Positions 1-8,073 of a DNA stretch of 64,000 nucleotides are shown piece after piece. The position numbers and the translations under genes are program-made. Under the pieces are notes generated by a model. The model saw only the letters and a list, made by a program, of their open reading frames with translations, ran no database searches and was not told the DNA's origin. Origin of the DNA: Acinetobacter ihumii (lineage in GTDB: Bacteria > Pseudomonadota > Gammaproteobacteria > Pseudomonadales > Moraxellaceae); the NCBI RefSeq assembly GCF_900625095.1, contig NZ_LR130760.1, positions 2,610,528 through 2,674,527 on the forward strand, in the 5' to 3' direction. How positions within the stretch are numbered: the stretch's first letter is position 1; each line of letters opens with the position of its first letter.

Positions 1-151
1 CAGACCCTTTTTCGACGACGCAGACGGACAAATCGGGTAGATTCTTTTCAATCGCAAGTTGGCGAATTTTAATCGCAGCCGATAGACCGGCAGGTCCAGC
101 ACCAACGATGACGACGTCAAATTCCATCGCTTCGCGTTCGATGTGCTCCAT
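1..151 (-). CDS. Electron-transfer flavoprotein-ubiquinone oxidoreductase, N-terminal part (cut by window edge)
   Basis: Only the first 50 residues lie in the window. They begin MEHIEREAMEFDVVIVGAG and contain an FAD-binding Rossmann motif, GxGxxG at residues 17-22, followed by a sequence typical of the amino end of bacterial ETF-QO. The family passes electrons from electron-transfer flavoprotein, reduced by acyl-CoA dehydrogenases, to membrane ubiquinone. An AGGAG ribosome site lies 5 bases before the ATG at 151, which favours it over the internal ATG at 127. The gene runs out of the window, so the Fe-S domain cannot be checked. It is transcribed away from the DUF1285 gene. The N-terminal match is good, but another FAD oxidoreductase cannot be fully excluded. 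Confidence 0.85.
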   Translation of the reverse strand, partial: MEHIEREAMEFDVVIVGAGPAGLSAAIKIRQLAIEKNLPDLSVCVVEKGS

Positions 152-340
152 GTAGGACTCCTCATATTGCTAAGGGTGGCAACCGTAACTTTGTGCTTCG
201 GTGCTGCCATGAGTGTTCTTTAATGTTATAGACACAAACAGACAATCGTGTCTTAAATAGTTTGCGGCTAGTATAGTTTCAAACCCTGATCTAGCCAATT
301 GGCTGAGTCGCTCTATTTTCTCGTCAGCAAGGCATAAACC

Positions 341-967
341 ATGGTAAATCAAAATCATTCATCTCAGCAGACGAACGAGATTACATCGCTAGATGATAAA
401 AACTTAATGAGTATCGCACAATATCTAAAAGATGCACAGCAAAGTCACAAAAGGTCAATTCCCCCACTTGACCAATGGCATCCAAAGCATTGTGGCAAAA
501 TGGATTTGGTTATAAAAGCCAATGGAGAATGGTGGCACGAAGGTCAATTGATTAAACGCCAAGCCCTTCTGGATTTATTTTCTAAAGTCCTTTGGAAGGA
601 AAATGACACGTTTTATTTGAAAACCCCAGTCGAACAAATTGAGATAGAGGTTGAAGATGAACCTCTATTGGTCAATCAGGTGGAACAGGTTGAAATTGAA
701 TGTAAATCTTTTATCCAGTTGACCACGACCAATCAGGATGTGGTGATTGTCGATGAGGCGCATTCCATTTTTATGCGTGGTTACCCAAATGGAGCGGGGG
801 AAATTGAATTGCGCCCGTATGTGCATGTGCGCTTTGGCATGAATGCCTTAATTCAGCGTGCGGCATTTTATCATTTGATTGAGCTCGGATCATTAACAGA
901 AAATTCTGATGGAGAAACCGTTCTGGCATTAAAAAGTGGTGATTTAGACTTGCAATTGAGCAGTTGA
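341..967 (+). CDS. DUF1285 domain-containing protein
   Basis: The 208-residue protein matches DUF1285 proteins. About residues 40-185 carry the family hallmarks: a PPLDQWHP-type opening, CGKMDLVIKANGEWWHEG, a 'FLKTPVEQIEIEVEDEP'-type segment and a late YVHVRFGMNALI stretch. Members are soluble and of unknown function; one crystal structure is described as a two-domain fold. The N-terminal 35 residues are polar and look disordered. An AAGG ribosome site sits 7 bases before the ATG. The stop overlaps or abuts the upstream end of the murI frame, so the two are probably co-transcribed. No catalytic residues can be named. Confidence 0.8.
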   Translation: MVNQNHSSQQTNEITSLDDKNLMSIAQYLKDAQQSHKRSIPPLDQWHPKHCGKMDLVIKANGEWWHEGQLIKRQALLDLFSKVLWKENDTFYLKTPVEQIEIEVEDEPLLVNQVEQVEIECKSFIQLTTTNQDVVIVDEAHSIFMRGYPNGAGEIELRPYVHVRFGMNALIQRAAFYHLIELGSLTENSDGETVLALKSGDLDLQLSS

Positions 968-1014
968 GGTTTAAGCTTAATCGTGAATCTGAAAGGATGG
1001 ATTTCAATGTGGAT

Positions 1015-1884
1015 ATGACGGCCATACAACCGATTTACGCTGAACTAAAACCAAGACCTAAAGCGGCTAAAAGTGCACCGATTGGAATTTTTGACTCAGG
1101 GATCGGTGGTTTATCGATTGCTCAGGAAATTAGTCATCATTTACCGAATGAACAAATTGTCTATTTTGCAGATACAGCACATGTACCCTATGGTCCACGT
1201 TCCGATGATGAAATTCGGCAACTGACCGCGCAGGCAGTTGAGTGGTTATATCGTCGTGGTTGTAAAATGGCGGTTGTGGCATGTAATACCGCTTCGGCAT
1301 TTAGTCTGGATTATTTACGCGCCTATTATGGCGAATCTTTTCCTATCGTGGGTTTGGTTCCCGCGCTGAAACCAGCAGTACTACAAACTCAGTCTAAAGT
1401 GGTTGCAGTGCTGGCGACACCAGCGACTTTTCGTGGGCAATTGATTAAAGATGTGATTCAAAACTTTGCGTTACCAGCTGGCGTTAAGGTGTTGCCTGTG
1501 ACTTGCTTGGAACTGGTGCCTTTTGTTGAAGCTGGTGAACAAATGAGTCCGGCCTGTTTAGAGGTATTGCAGCAGTGTTTGCAGCCCGTTGTGGATCAAG
1601 ATGCAGATTTTCTGGTGCTTGGTTGTACGCATTATCCTTTTCTAAAGGACGCAATTGAGCACTTATTTGGCAGCAAAATGACGCTGATTGATTCTGGATT
1701 GGCAGTAGCTCGGCAAACTGCCCGTATTTTAATTAAAAATGAGTTACTATTTGACGAAATTCGTCAGAATTTTCTAAAAATTGAATGTTTTGCCAGTGGA
1801 AATAATGCAGACGAGTTAAGCTTTGTGTTAAAACATATGTTGAAGAATCATATTTCTTGGCGTATTCAAAATATTGATGATTAA
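1015..1884 (+). CDS. murI: Glutamate racemase
   Basis: Interconverts L- and D-glutamate in the cytoplasm, supplying D-Glu for peptidoglycan. The FDSGIGG motif (Asp27 in this numbering), the first catalytic cysteine in ACNTAS (Cys90) and the second in GCTHYPF (near residue 200) are all present. Length is about 289 residues, close to the usual 265-290. The start is uncertain: the open frame extends up to a TTG at 964 that overlaps the stop of the DUF1285 gene, with an ATG at 997, a GTG at 1009 and an ATG at 1015. None has an ideally spaced ribosome site; 1015 is chosen because homology begins soon after. Identity is secure, start is not. Confidence 0.93.
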   Translation: MTAIQPIYAELKPRPKAAKSAPIGIFDSGIGGLSIAQEISHHLPNEQIVYFADTAHVPYGPRSDDEIRQLTAQAVEWLYRRGCKMAVVACNTASAFSLDYLRAYYGESFPIVGLVPALKPAVLQTQSKVVAVLATPATFRGQLIKDVIQNFALPAGVKVLPVTCLELVPFVEAGEQMSPACLEVLQQCLQPVVDQDADFLVLGCTHYPFLKDAIEHLFGSKMTLIDSGLAVARQTARILIKNELLFDEIRQNFLKIECFASGNNADELSFVLKHMLKNHISWRIQNIDD

Positions 1885-1991
1885 ACATGATGCAAATCAT
1901 GATTTAGACGGTTGTACTTTTAAATTTGGGGATGTGTATATTTTCTACAGCATAAGGATGGGTGTGGAAATATAAACTTGAGAGGATAACC

Positions 1992-3020
1992 ATGCTGGAT
2001 AAGCGTTATCAGGTCTTTATTTCAACCTCTGGTGCAGACATGCAACCAGAGCGAATGGTACTGGCTCAGACACTCATTGGAATGGGCTTTTTTTCGTGGG
2101 GATTAGAGCAACGAACACCTCTGAGTACAGCCTTGGCGCGTCGTCAAATTGATGATTGTGATTATGTGGTTGTATTATTGGGAAGTCAGTACGGTGAACA
2201 GTCTGTTTCAGGTGTCAGTTATATGCATCTGGAATATATTTATGCGGTCACCAAACAAAAGCCTATTATTGTTTTTATGCACGATGCTCCTGAAAGTCGC
2301 GATCTGACATTGCAGGATAGTAAACCTGAATTAAAAGAAAAATTTAATGAATTTCGCAAACAGCTTCAACAAGAGGTTGATCAGGTATTTTGTTATCACA
2401 GTCTACGGGATCTGGAGCTGGCAGTGCGTTTTAATATGTCGCAGATGCTCGAGCGTTATCCCGTATTGGGTTGGGTGAGACCACAAAATACACAAGTTTT
2501 GCAGGATGAAATTGACAGTTTACGCGCCAAAGTCACTCGACTTGAAACGGACATGGGTAAACGTGAAGTTGATCCACTCATCACCATGCCTCGAGTATAT
2601 ACCAATGAGTTGTATAGTTTTGAATATCGCGTACATGCCTATCAAGATGGTAATTTTCAAGAATTAAAACCTGAACGGCAACTGACATGGTTGCAAATTT
2701 TATCCATTTTAAGTCTGGTCTTTAAAATACCGACACCTGAAGAATATTTTTCTAAACGCATCAATGACTATCTGAATGAAACTGGTTTAGAAGATGCACG
2801 AGTTGTGTTACCTCGTGCCCATGCGGTGGCTCGTGCTCAAATCAACATACGTGCCTTACATCATATTAAAATGCAGATGCGACAAAATGACTGGATTGTG
2901 CCAACAGGTCGAGATGATCGACAACGTTTGCTCTGGCAAATGACACCTAAGGCACTAAAATTACTTGAAAGCTATTCAACTGAAAATACTAGCCGTATTG
3001 CTCAACTCAAAACCAAATAG
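1992..3020 (+). CDS. DUF4062 (TIR-like) domain protein
   Basis: 342 residues. The first ~110 form a DUF4062 domain: YQVFISTSGADMQPER, then WGLEQRTPLS, then DCDYVVVLLGSQYG and SYMHLEYIYA. This TIR/SLOG-like fold is often found on nucleotide-sensing or defence proteins. Residues ~165-195 can form a short coiled coil (DEIDSLRAKVTRLETDMGKRE). The C-terminal half resembles nothing I recognise and may be a winged helix-like ligand domain. The ATG at 1992 has GAGG 6 bases upstream and is preferred to an upstream ATG at 1962. It stands alone between murI and hemH. A role in signalling or phage defence is possible but not shown by the sequence. Confidence 0.7.
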   Translation: MLDKRYQVFISTSGADMQPERMVLAQTLIGMGFFSWGLEQRTPLSTALARRQIDDCDYVVVLLGSQYGEQSVSGVSYMHLEYIYAVTKQKPIIVFMHDAPESRDLTLQDSKPELKEKFNEFRKQLQQEVDQVFCYHSLRDLELAVRFNMSQMLERYPVLGWVRPQNTQVLQDEIDSLRAKVTRLETDMGKREVDPLITMPRVYTNELYSFEYRVHAYQDGNFQELKPERQLTWLQILSILSLVFKIPTPEEYFSKRINDYLNETGLEDARVVLPRAHAVARAQINIRALHHIKMQMRQNDWIVPTGRDDRQRLLWQMTPKALKLLESYSTENTSRIAQLKTK

Positions 3021-3164
3021 TCATATTCAATCTGGATGAATCATTACATGCAACTAAAGGTTGATGACTGAGCCAACTGACGCATAGATTTAGACAAACT
3101 GCCAAAAACTGTTAAAGTAAGCTCACTGAAAATATTTTGATTGAAGTGATGGATAGGAAGCGAC

Positions 3165-4184
3165 ATGTCTGCTGTGTCTAAACCAAAAGTGACCGTGATT
3201 TTAGCCAATTTGGGGACGCCTGATGCAGCTACTGTGCCAGCAGTACGACAGTTCTTAAAACAATTTTTGTCAGATCAACGTGTCATTGAAATTCCCAAAA
3301 TACTTTGGCAAATCATTTTACGGTGTTTTGTTCTACCTTTTCGTCCGAAACGGGTAGCGCATGCGTATGCAATGGTGTGGCGCAATGACTCTCCAATGCG
3401 TGAAATTCTATTGGCGCAAACCGAAGCATTAAAACATGAATTAATAGCAGCTTACCCACAGTTTGATTTAAATATCGTGCCTGCCATGACCTATGGGCAG
3501 CCCGGAATTAGTGATCTTTTACAGCAACTGCAACAAGTACAACAAGATCATATTATCTTATTGCCTTTATTCCCGCAGTATTCTGCGACATCAACCGCGC
3601 CTCTTTACGATGCTTTTGCCAAATGGATTCCCCAGCAACGTAATTTGCCCGGACTAACCCTGATGAAGGATTATCATCGACATCCTCTTTTTATTCAGGC
3701 ACTTGTACAAAGTATTCAAAATTTTCAGATCGAACATGGTCAGCCCGAAAAGTTACTCATGTCTTTTCATGGTATTCCACAACCTTATGCTGATAAAGGT
3801 GATCCCTATGCTGAGCAATGTCGGACAACGGCAGGTCTGGTTGCACAAGCGCTGGGACTTTCACAGGATCAATGGGCCATCAGTTTCCAATCCCGATTTG
3901 GCAAGCAAGAATGGGTTAAACCCTACACAGATCAATTACTTGCAGAGTGGGCAGAGCAGGGTGTGAAATCTGTACAGATTTTGAGTCCTGCGTTTTCGGC
4001 AGATTGTCTGGAAACACTGGAAGAGCTGGCGATTCAAAATGCGGAATTATTTTTAAATGCGGGCGGTCAGTCTTATCAGTATATTCCTGCCTTAAATGCT
4101 TCAAAGCCGCATTTGGCGTTGCTGAGTCAATTGGTTCAGGCACATCTGGATGCACTTGATGTGACACTAGCCCCTTTGATGTGA
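3165..4184 (+). CDS. hemH: Ferrochelatase
   Basis: Last step of haem synthesis: inserts Fe2+ into protoporphyrin IX at the inner face of the membrane. The 339-residue length is standard for gammaproteobacteria. The NLGTP motif opens the protein (residues ~17-21), the metal-binding histidine sits in MSFHGIP (near residue 200) and the conserved acidic helix in CLETLEEL (near residue 280). TYGQP is present at ~107. An AGGAAG ribosome site precedes the ATG by 6 bases. It is followed 19 bases later by a metallo-hydrolase gene on the same strand, so they may share a transcript. Confidence 0.95.
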   Translation: MSAVSKPKVTVILANLGTPDAATVPAVRQFLKQFLSDQRVIEIPKILWQIILRCFVLPFRPKRVAHAYAMVWRNDSPMREILLAQTEALKHELIAAYPQFDLNIVPAMTYGQPGISDLLQQLQQVQQDHIILLPLFPQYSATSTAPLYDAFAKWIPQQRNLPGLTLMKDYHRHPLFIQALVQSIQNFQIEHGQPEKLLMSFHGIPQPYADKGDPYAEQCRTTAGLVAQALGLSQDQWAISFQSRFGKQEWVKPYTDQLLAEWAEQGVKSVQILSPAFSADCLETLEELAIQNAELFLNAGGQSYQYIPALNASKPHLALLSQLVQAHLDALDVTLAPLM

Positions 4185-4203
4185 TGTTTAACCCGAGGTA
4201 ATT

Positions 4204-4848
4204 ATGCTGCAAGTTAAAATTGTTCCTGTGACTGCATTTGCACAAAACTGTTCTATTGTTTGGGAGAGTGAAAGCAAAGAGGCGGTCTTAATTGATGCAG
4301 GTGGAGATGCCGCCCAACTTCAACAGGAAGTTGCAGCTTTGGGCTTAAAAGTCAAAGCATTGTGGCTTACTCATGGACATCTTGATCATGCCGGTGCCGT
4401 CGGCGAGCTGGCAAGAGTCTGGGATATTCCTGTTATTGGTCCGCATAAAGAAGATCAATTCTGGCTGGATATGATTCAGGAGGTATCCAAACGTTATGGC
4501 TTTCCAATACCAGAGCCTGTCAATGTGACACAATGGCTAGAGGGTGGAGAAATCTTAAATTTGGGCGAACATCAATTTGAAGTCCGTTTTGCACCGGGAC
4601 ATACTCCAGGACATGTCATATTTTATAATCAGCAGCATGATTTATTATGGACAGGAGATGTGTTATTTAAAGGTTCTATTGGGCGCACAGATTTTCCTAG
4701 AGGAAATCATCAACAGTTATTAGATTCAATTCAGCGCGAATGCTTTAGCTTGCCTGATCATACCCAGTTTATTTCAGGGCATGGACCGATGAGCAATATT
4801 GGCCATGAAAAACAATTTAATCCTTTTGTGGCAGGACAGGCGGGATAA
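4204..4848 (+). CDS. MBL-fold metallo-hydrolase (glyoxalase II / YcbL-like)
   Basis: 214 residues, typical of the short single-domain glyoxalase II-like group. The metal motif HxHxDH is seen as THGHLDHAG around residues 55-63; later ligands are in APGHTPGH (~135-142), WTGDVLF (~155) and SGHGP (~198). Family members hydrolyse S-acyl glutathione thioesters such as S-lactoylglutathione. The C-terminal glutathione-binding domain of classical GloB is missing, so YcbL-type activity is likelier. It lies just downstream of hemH with an AGG ribosome site. The gene ends at a strong shared hairpin. Confidence 0.85.
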   Translation: MLQVKIVPVTAFAQNCSIVWESESKEAVLIDAGGDAAQLQQEVAALGLKVKALWLTHGHLDHAGAVGELARVWDIPVIGPHKEDQFWLDMIQEVSKRYGFPIPEPVNVTQWLEGGEILNLGEHQFEVRFAPGHTPGHVIFYNQQHDLLWTGDVLFKGSIGRTDFPRGNHQQLLDSIQRECFSLPDHTQFISGHGPMSNIGHEKQFNPFVAGQAG

Positions 4849-4870
4849 AAAATCCTCAAAATAAGTGCGT

Positions 4871-4905
4871 AAAAAGGTGATGATTGAACCAGCAATCATC
4901 ACCTT
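4871..4905. terminator. Bidirectional terminator between convergent genes
   Basis: Perfect 13-bp inverted repeat (AAGGTGATGATTG and its complement, 6-nt loop) between the metallo-hydrolase gene and the convergent small membrane-protein gene. An A-run at 4871-4875 gives a T-tract on the minus strand. Confidence 0.75.
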
Positions 4906-4911
4906 GGGAAA

Positions 4912-5091
4912 TTATGAATGAAATATGCTATGAAATCGTTGTTTGGCTTCCCATGCGACTAAAACACTTGCCACAGCAAACAGTATCGCAATAACAAATA
5001 AAACGGCATCTGAGGCGATAAAACCTAAAATAAGGAAGATCAAACAGCAAATTGCAAAAACAGCAAAAAGAACTCTCAATAAAAGCATCAT
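4912..5091 (-). CDS. Small membrane protein, 59 residues
   Basis: A short frame running from an ATG at 5091 (preceded by TAGGAGA 6 bases upstream) to a TAA at 4914-4912. It encodes a hydrophobic peptide beginning MMLLLRVLFAVFAICC, with two predicted membrane helices (about residues 3-24 and 28-47) and a basic tail ending AKQRFHSIFHS. A good ribosome site, a terminator directly downstream and strong hydrophobic periodicity support it as a real gene. I do not recognise the family; function unknown. A longer reading frame on the opposite strand over this region looks like a shadow. Confidence 0.7.
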   Translation of the reverse strand: MMLLLRVLFAVFAICCLIFLILGFIASDAVLFVIAILFAVASVLVAWEAKQRFHSIFHS

Positions 5092-5235
5092 ATTCTCCTA
5101 TAAAGAGAGAAGGGATCTATTATTGATAAATATTTTACGTGATGTATGTTTAGTTTTGTTTAAAAAATGGGCATTTTAATGCGATTTTGCAACAAAATAT
5201 AACCACAAATTGTGAGAGAGTTTCATTTTGCTGCA

Positions 5236-5424
5236 TTAACTATCGTAATCATTGGGATTCCCATTTTCTGATTGGGGAGCATCTTCAGTGGGTAGCTTAT
5301 AATCTTCATTTGCCCACGCTCCCAGATCGATTAGCTTGCATCGTTCAGAGCAAAACGGACGAAAAGGATTGCCTTCCCATACAGATGGCTCACCACAACG
5401 GGGGCATGGAAATGTACGTGGCAT
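5236..5424 (-). CDS. yacG: DNA gyrase inhibitor / zinc-ribbon protein YacG
   Basis: 62 residues with a treble-clef zinc site: Cys7, Cys10, Cys25 and Cys29 (CPRC and CSERC), followed by LIDLGAWA, the hallmark of the YacG family. E. coli YacG binds GyrB and blocks DNA binding by gyrase. The acidic, disordered C-terminus ([16 protein letters not shown]) is also typical. In many relatives yacG lies in the pilD-coaE cluster; here it stands alone, divergent from the TrmB-like gene. Confidence 0.92.
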   Translation of the reverse strand: MPRTFPCPRCGEPSVWEGNPFRPFCSERCKLIDLGAWANEDYKLPTEDAPQSENGNPNDYDS

Positions 5425-5521
5425 AGCAAAATCCTCAAATTCATGGTCAAGATGTTAGGCAAAGCTCAAATCAATTGTTAGACTTAGAGCTGATTTCAAT
5501 ACCTCATCTGAATAGTTTGCT

Positions 5522-6160
5522 GTGATTATCTCGATTCGTCAATTTCAAGCCCAGCGTATGCAGGCACCACGTGACTTTAGCCCGATTGAAAACACTCCGA
5601 TTTGTGTCGAAATCGGTGCGGGTAAAGGCAAACATGCGTTGTTGTTTAGTGGGCAACATCCCGAAAAAAAGCTGTATGCAATTGAACGGACTAAAGAAAA
5701 GTTCTTGGCAATGCAGAAACAACAAACACTTGAACCTCGTCATCATCTGTTTCCGATTCATGCAGACGCTTTACCCTGGATGGTACATGCGCTCTATCCG
5801 CAGCAAGTAGCGCAGTTTTTTATTCTTTATCCAAATCCTGAACCCCATAATCCTGCACAGCGCTGGCTGAATATGCCTTTTTTTGAGTTTTTATTGTCAC
5901 GTTTAAAACCTGAAGGAACCATTACCTTAGCCAGTAATATTCCAGATTATATAGACGAAGCACAACATCAACTGGAGCAACTTTGGCATTTACCTTATCT
6001 CAAACAGCGCATTGCTTCTGATTCAGCACGAACCCATTTTGAGATCAAATATTTAGAGCGTGGTGAATTATGTCAGCAGTTGATTATCACCAAGCCTGAA
6101 CATTATCAGACCCGTTTTGATGAATTTATGCCATTGCAAGGGCAAAATGATGCTAAATAA
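5522..6160 (+). CDS. TrmB-like SAM-dependent methyltransferase
   Basis: 212 residues with a class I methyltransferase core: VEIGAGKGKHALLF (SAM-binding glycine loop, residues ~29-42), YAIERTKEKFLAM (acidic end of strand 2) and IHADALPW. The segment FFILYPNPEPHNPAQRWL stands where TrmB has its PDPWPK-H-RRL motif, so this belongs to the tRNA (guanine-N7) methyltransferase fold group but is not canonical TrmB. A tRNA or related substrate is inferred. The start is GTG at 5522, the only start before an upstream in-frame stop apart from an internal ATG at 5558; the ribosome site is weak. The end overlaps the next gene. Confidence 0.7.
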   Translation: MIISIRQFQAQRMQAPRDFSPIENTPICVEIGAGKGKHALLFSGQHPEKKLYAIERTKEKFLAMQKQQTLEPRHHLFPIHADALPWMVHALYPQQVAQFFILYPNPEPHNPAQRWLNMPFFEFLLSRLKPEGTITLASNIPDYIDEAQHQLEQLWHLPYLKQRIASDSARTHFEIKYLERGELCQQLIITKPEHYQTRFDEFMPLQGQNDAK

Positions 6161-7370
6161 GCAGGTGGTGATTATCGGCGCAGGTCCAGCAGGACTAGCT
6201 TGTGCCGAGATGCTGTCAGAATTGGGAGATTATGACATCACCATTTATGAGCAAAAACCGTCGGCTGCACGTAAGTTTTTAATGGCAGGCAAAACAGGGC
6301 TGAATATTAGTCATGCGGAAGATGTAGAAGTATTTATTTCACGTTATGATCATGCAGAATGGCTGCGTCCAATGATTGAAACTTTTAATGCGCAAGAGAT
6401 TCAAGCATGGATGAAAGGCTTAGGCATAGAATCCTATGTTGGCAGTTCTGGACGAATTTTCCCCAATGAAATGAAAGCCGCGCCGTTATTGCGTGCATGG
6501 CTGAAACGTTTACATGATCGCGGTGTAAAGTTTCGTTATCGTCATCAAGTTGTTGCCATACAACATCAGGGTTTGACAGTTCTGGATCTTGTGCAAGGGC
6601 AACAGCATCAGATTCAAACTGATGCGATGGTACTGGCCTGCGGTGCACTGTCATGGCCACAATTGGGTAGCGATGGTAAATGGCAAAACTGGCTCAATTC
6701 TTCAACACTTCAACCTTTTATCGCCAGTAATGTCGGGGTTCTGGTTAATTGGTCGAGTTATTTGCAACCGATTTTTGGTCAACCATTAAAACGAATTCGA
6801 GCATGGGTACACGGGCAAACGCCGCAGTTTGGTGAAATGGTGATCAGTCATTATGGATTAGAAGGCGGTTTGGTCTATCGTTGTAATCGTGATTTACGTA
6901 AGGCGATGCAAACACAACATTCGGCAGTTTTATATTTAGATTTATTGCCAGATTTAAGTTTCGAACAAATTTTACAAAAGTTGCAACACGGCAAAAAGCA
7001 GTCGTTAAATACCTTATGGCAAAAGATTGGATTGGATAAAACCAAAATTGCTCTCATTCGTGATGTGGTTGATAAAGCGGATTGGAATGAGGTCCAAAAA
7101 ATGGCACATCATATGAAACAGCTTGCTATTCAGATACATGGTTTTCGACCGATTGAAGAAGCAATTAGCTGCGCTGGAGGAATACGATTAAATGCGCTGG
7201 ATCAACATTTAATGTTAAAAAATAGCCTTTATTTGTTTGCCTGCGGTGAAATGTTGGATTGGGATGCACCCACTGGAGGCTATTTACTCACCGCTTGTTT
7301 GGCAACAGGTCGTGCTGCTGGAGCAGGAGTTGATCAAGTTTTTCAACAGGGCATTAAACTTAGAAATTAA
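6147..7370 (+). CDS. NAD(P)/FAD-dependent oxidoreductase, TIGR03862/HI0933-like flavoprotein
   Basis: About 407 residues. The FAD-binding motif is VVIIGAGPAGLACAEML (GxGxxG at residues 11-16). KTGLNISHAE near residue 50 and C-terminal CGEMLDWDAPTGGYLLTACLATG mark the HI0933/BaiN-like group; the form lacking conserved cysteines is TIGR03862. The function of this subgroup is unknown; relatives reduce small organic substrates. The ATG pair at 6147/6150 overlaps the stop of the methyltransferase gene, with AGGG just upstream, so translation is probably coupled. A possible upstream start at 6117 would extend into the previous gene and is less likely. Confidence 0.8.
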   Translation: MMLNKQVVIIGAGPAGLACAEMLSELGDYDITIYEQKPSAARKFLMAGKTGLNISHAEDVEVFISRYDHAEWLRPMIETFNAQEIQAWMKGLGIESYVGSSGRIFPNEMKAAPLLRAWLKRLHDRGVKFRYRHQVVAIQHQGLTVLDLVQGQQHQIQTDAMVLACGALSWPQLGSDGKWQNWLNSSTLQPFIASNVGVLVNWSSYLQPIFGQPLKRIRAWVHGQTPQFGEMVISHYGLEGGLVYRCNRDLRKAMQTQHSAVLYLDLLPDLSFEQILQKLQHGKKQSLNTLWQKIGLDKTKIALIRDVVDKADWNEVQKMAHHMKQLAIQIHGFRPIEEAISCAGGIRLNALDQHLMLKNSLYLFACGEMLDWDAPTGGYLLTACLATGRAAGAGVDQVFQQGIKLRN

Positions 7371-7439
7371 AATTTAAGTTTGTTAATAATCATGTTAATT
7401 TATTTGAAAAATCAAATATAACGCAAAAGGATTTTAAGT

Positions 7440-7853
7440 ATGTCGCAATCAGCAGTATTATCTGGAAGCTGTTTATGCCAAGGCATTCGTTATGAAATTT
7501 CGGGTCATGGTTTGGGGGATATTATTCAGTGTCACTGCCAGCGTTGCCGTAAAGCCAACGGTACGGCTTATGCCACCAATACGCCTGTGCGTGTGGATGA
7601 TTTTAAAATTGTACAAGGTGAGCATCTGCTCAAAAAATATCAATCCAGCCCAACGACGCAACGTTGCTTTTGTGGTGAATGTGGTTCACCGATTATGAGT
7701 ATTAAAACCGATACGCCTGAATTTTATCGTTTGCGAATTGGGACTTTAGATAGCAAAATTGAGCAAAAACCAAGTATGCATATTTTTACTGCCCATAAAG
7801 CTGAATGGGAAACTATTTCTGATCATTTACCGCGGTATGCTGAACGACCTTAA
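7440..7853 (+). CDS. GFA family zinc protein (CENP-V/GFA domain)
   Basis: 137 residues with the full cysteine set of the glutathione-dependent formaldehyde-activating fold: Cys11 and Cys13, then Cys31, Cys33 and Cys36 (CHCQRC), then a CFCGECGSP cluster near residue 80. These bind two zinc ions. In Paracoccus Gfa was proposed to speed formation of S-hydroxymethylglutathione; most members, including this one, have no proven substrate. It has its own ribosome site (AAAGGA) 69 bases after the flavoprotein gene, and is followed by 180 bases of gene-free DNA and a dif-like site. Confidence 0.85.
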   Translation: MSQSAVLSGSCLCQGIRYEISGHGLGDIIQCHCQRCRKANGTAYATNTPVRVDDFKIVQGEHLLKKYQSSPTTQRCFCGECGSPIMSIKTDTPEFYRLRIGTLDSKIEQKPSMHIFTAHKAEWETISDHLPRYAERP

Positions 7854-7941
7854 GTTTATATACCAAGTTTTTTTGTTCATATGCTGGAACTTCGTGATTC
7901 ATTTCGTCTTTAGTCATGAAATATGGGTGAATGAATCCTTG

Positions 7942-7994
7942 TGGAACGTGAATAGTCACGAAAAAGCCGTTCCAGTGCGCTGTTTACTGGAACG
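7942..7994. repeat. Mutually exclusive hairpins
   Basis: TGGAACG occurs at 7942-7948 and 7988-7994, with its complement CGTTCCA at 7968-7974 between them. The middle copy can pair with either side; the right-hand hairpin is the longer (9 bp, CGTTCCAGT with ACTGGAACG). No T-tract follows. Confidence 0.5.
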
Positions 7995-8035
7995 AATTAG
8001 CTTAAAGTATTGATGCTTATAGGAAAATTTCAATG

Positions 8036-8063
8036 ACTTCGCATAAGCTGTATTATGTTAATT
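8036..8063 (+). other. dif-like XerC/XerD recombination site (left)
   Basis: An 11-bp XerC-type arm ACTTCGCATAA (8036-8046), a 6-bp spacer GCTGTA and an 11-bp XerD-type arm TTATGTTAATT (8053-8063). This is the 28-bp layout of dif and plasmid pdif sites; the XerD arm is near-invariant in gammaproteobacteria. It lies just past the 3' end of the orphan gene, oriented opposite to the site at 8815-8842. It could be the chromosomal dif or one edge of a dif module. Confidence 0.75.
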
Positions 8064-8073
8064 GTAGGAAGAC

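Noticed and set aside
4943..5179. 78-residue plus-strand frame over the small membrane-protein gene
   Set aside because: Lys/Ala-rich shadow of the minus-strand gene, with no ribosome site.
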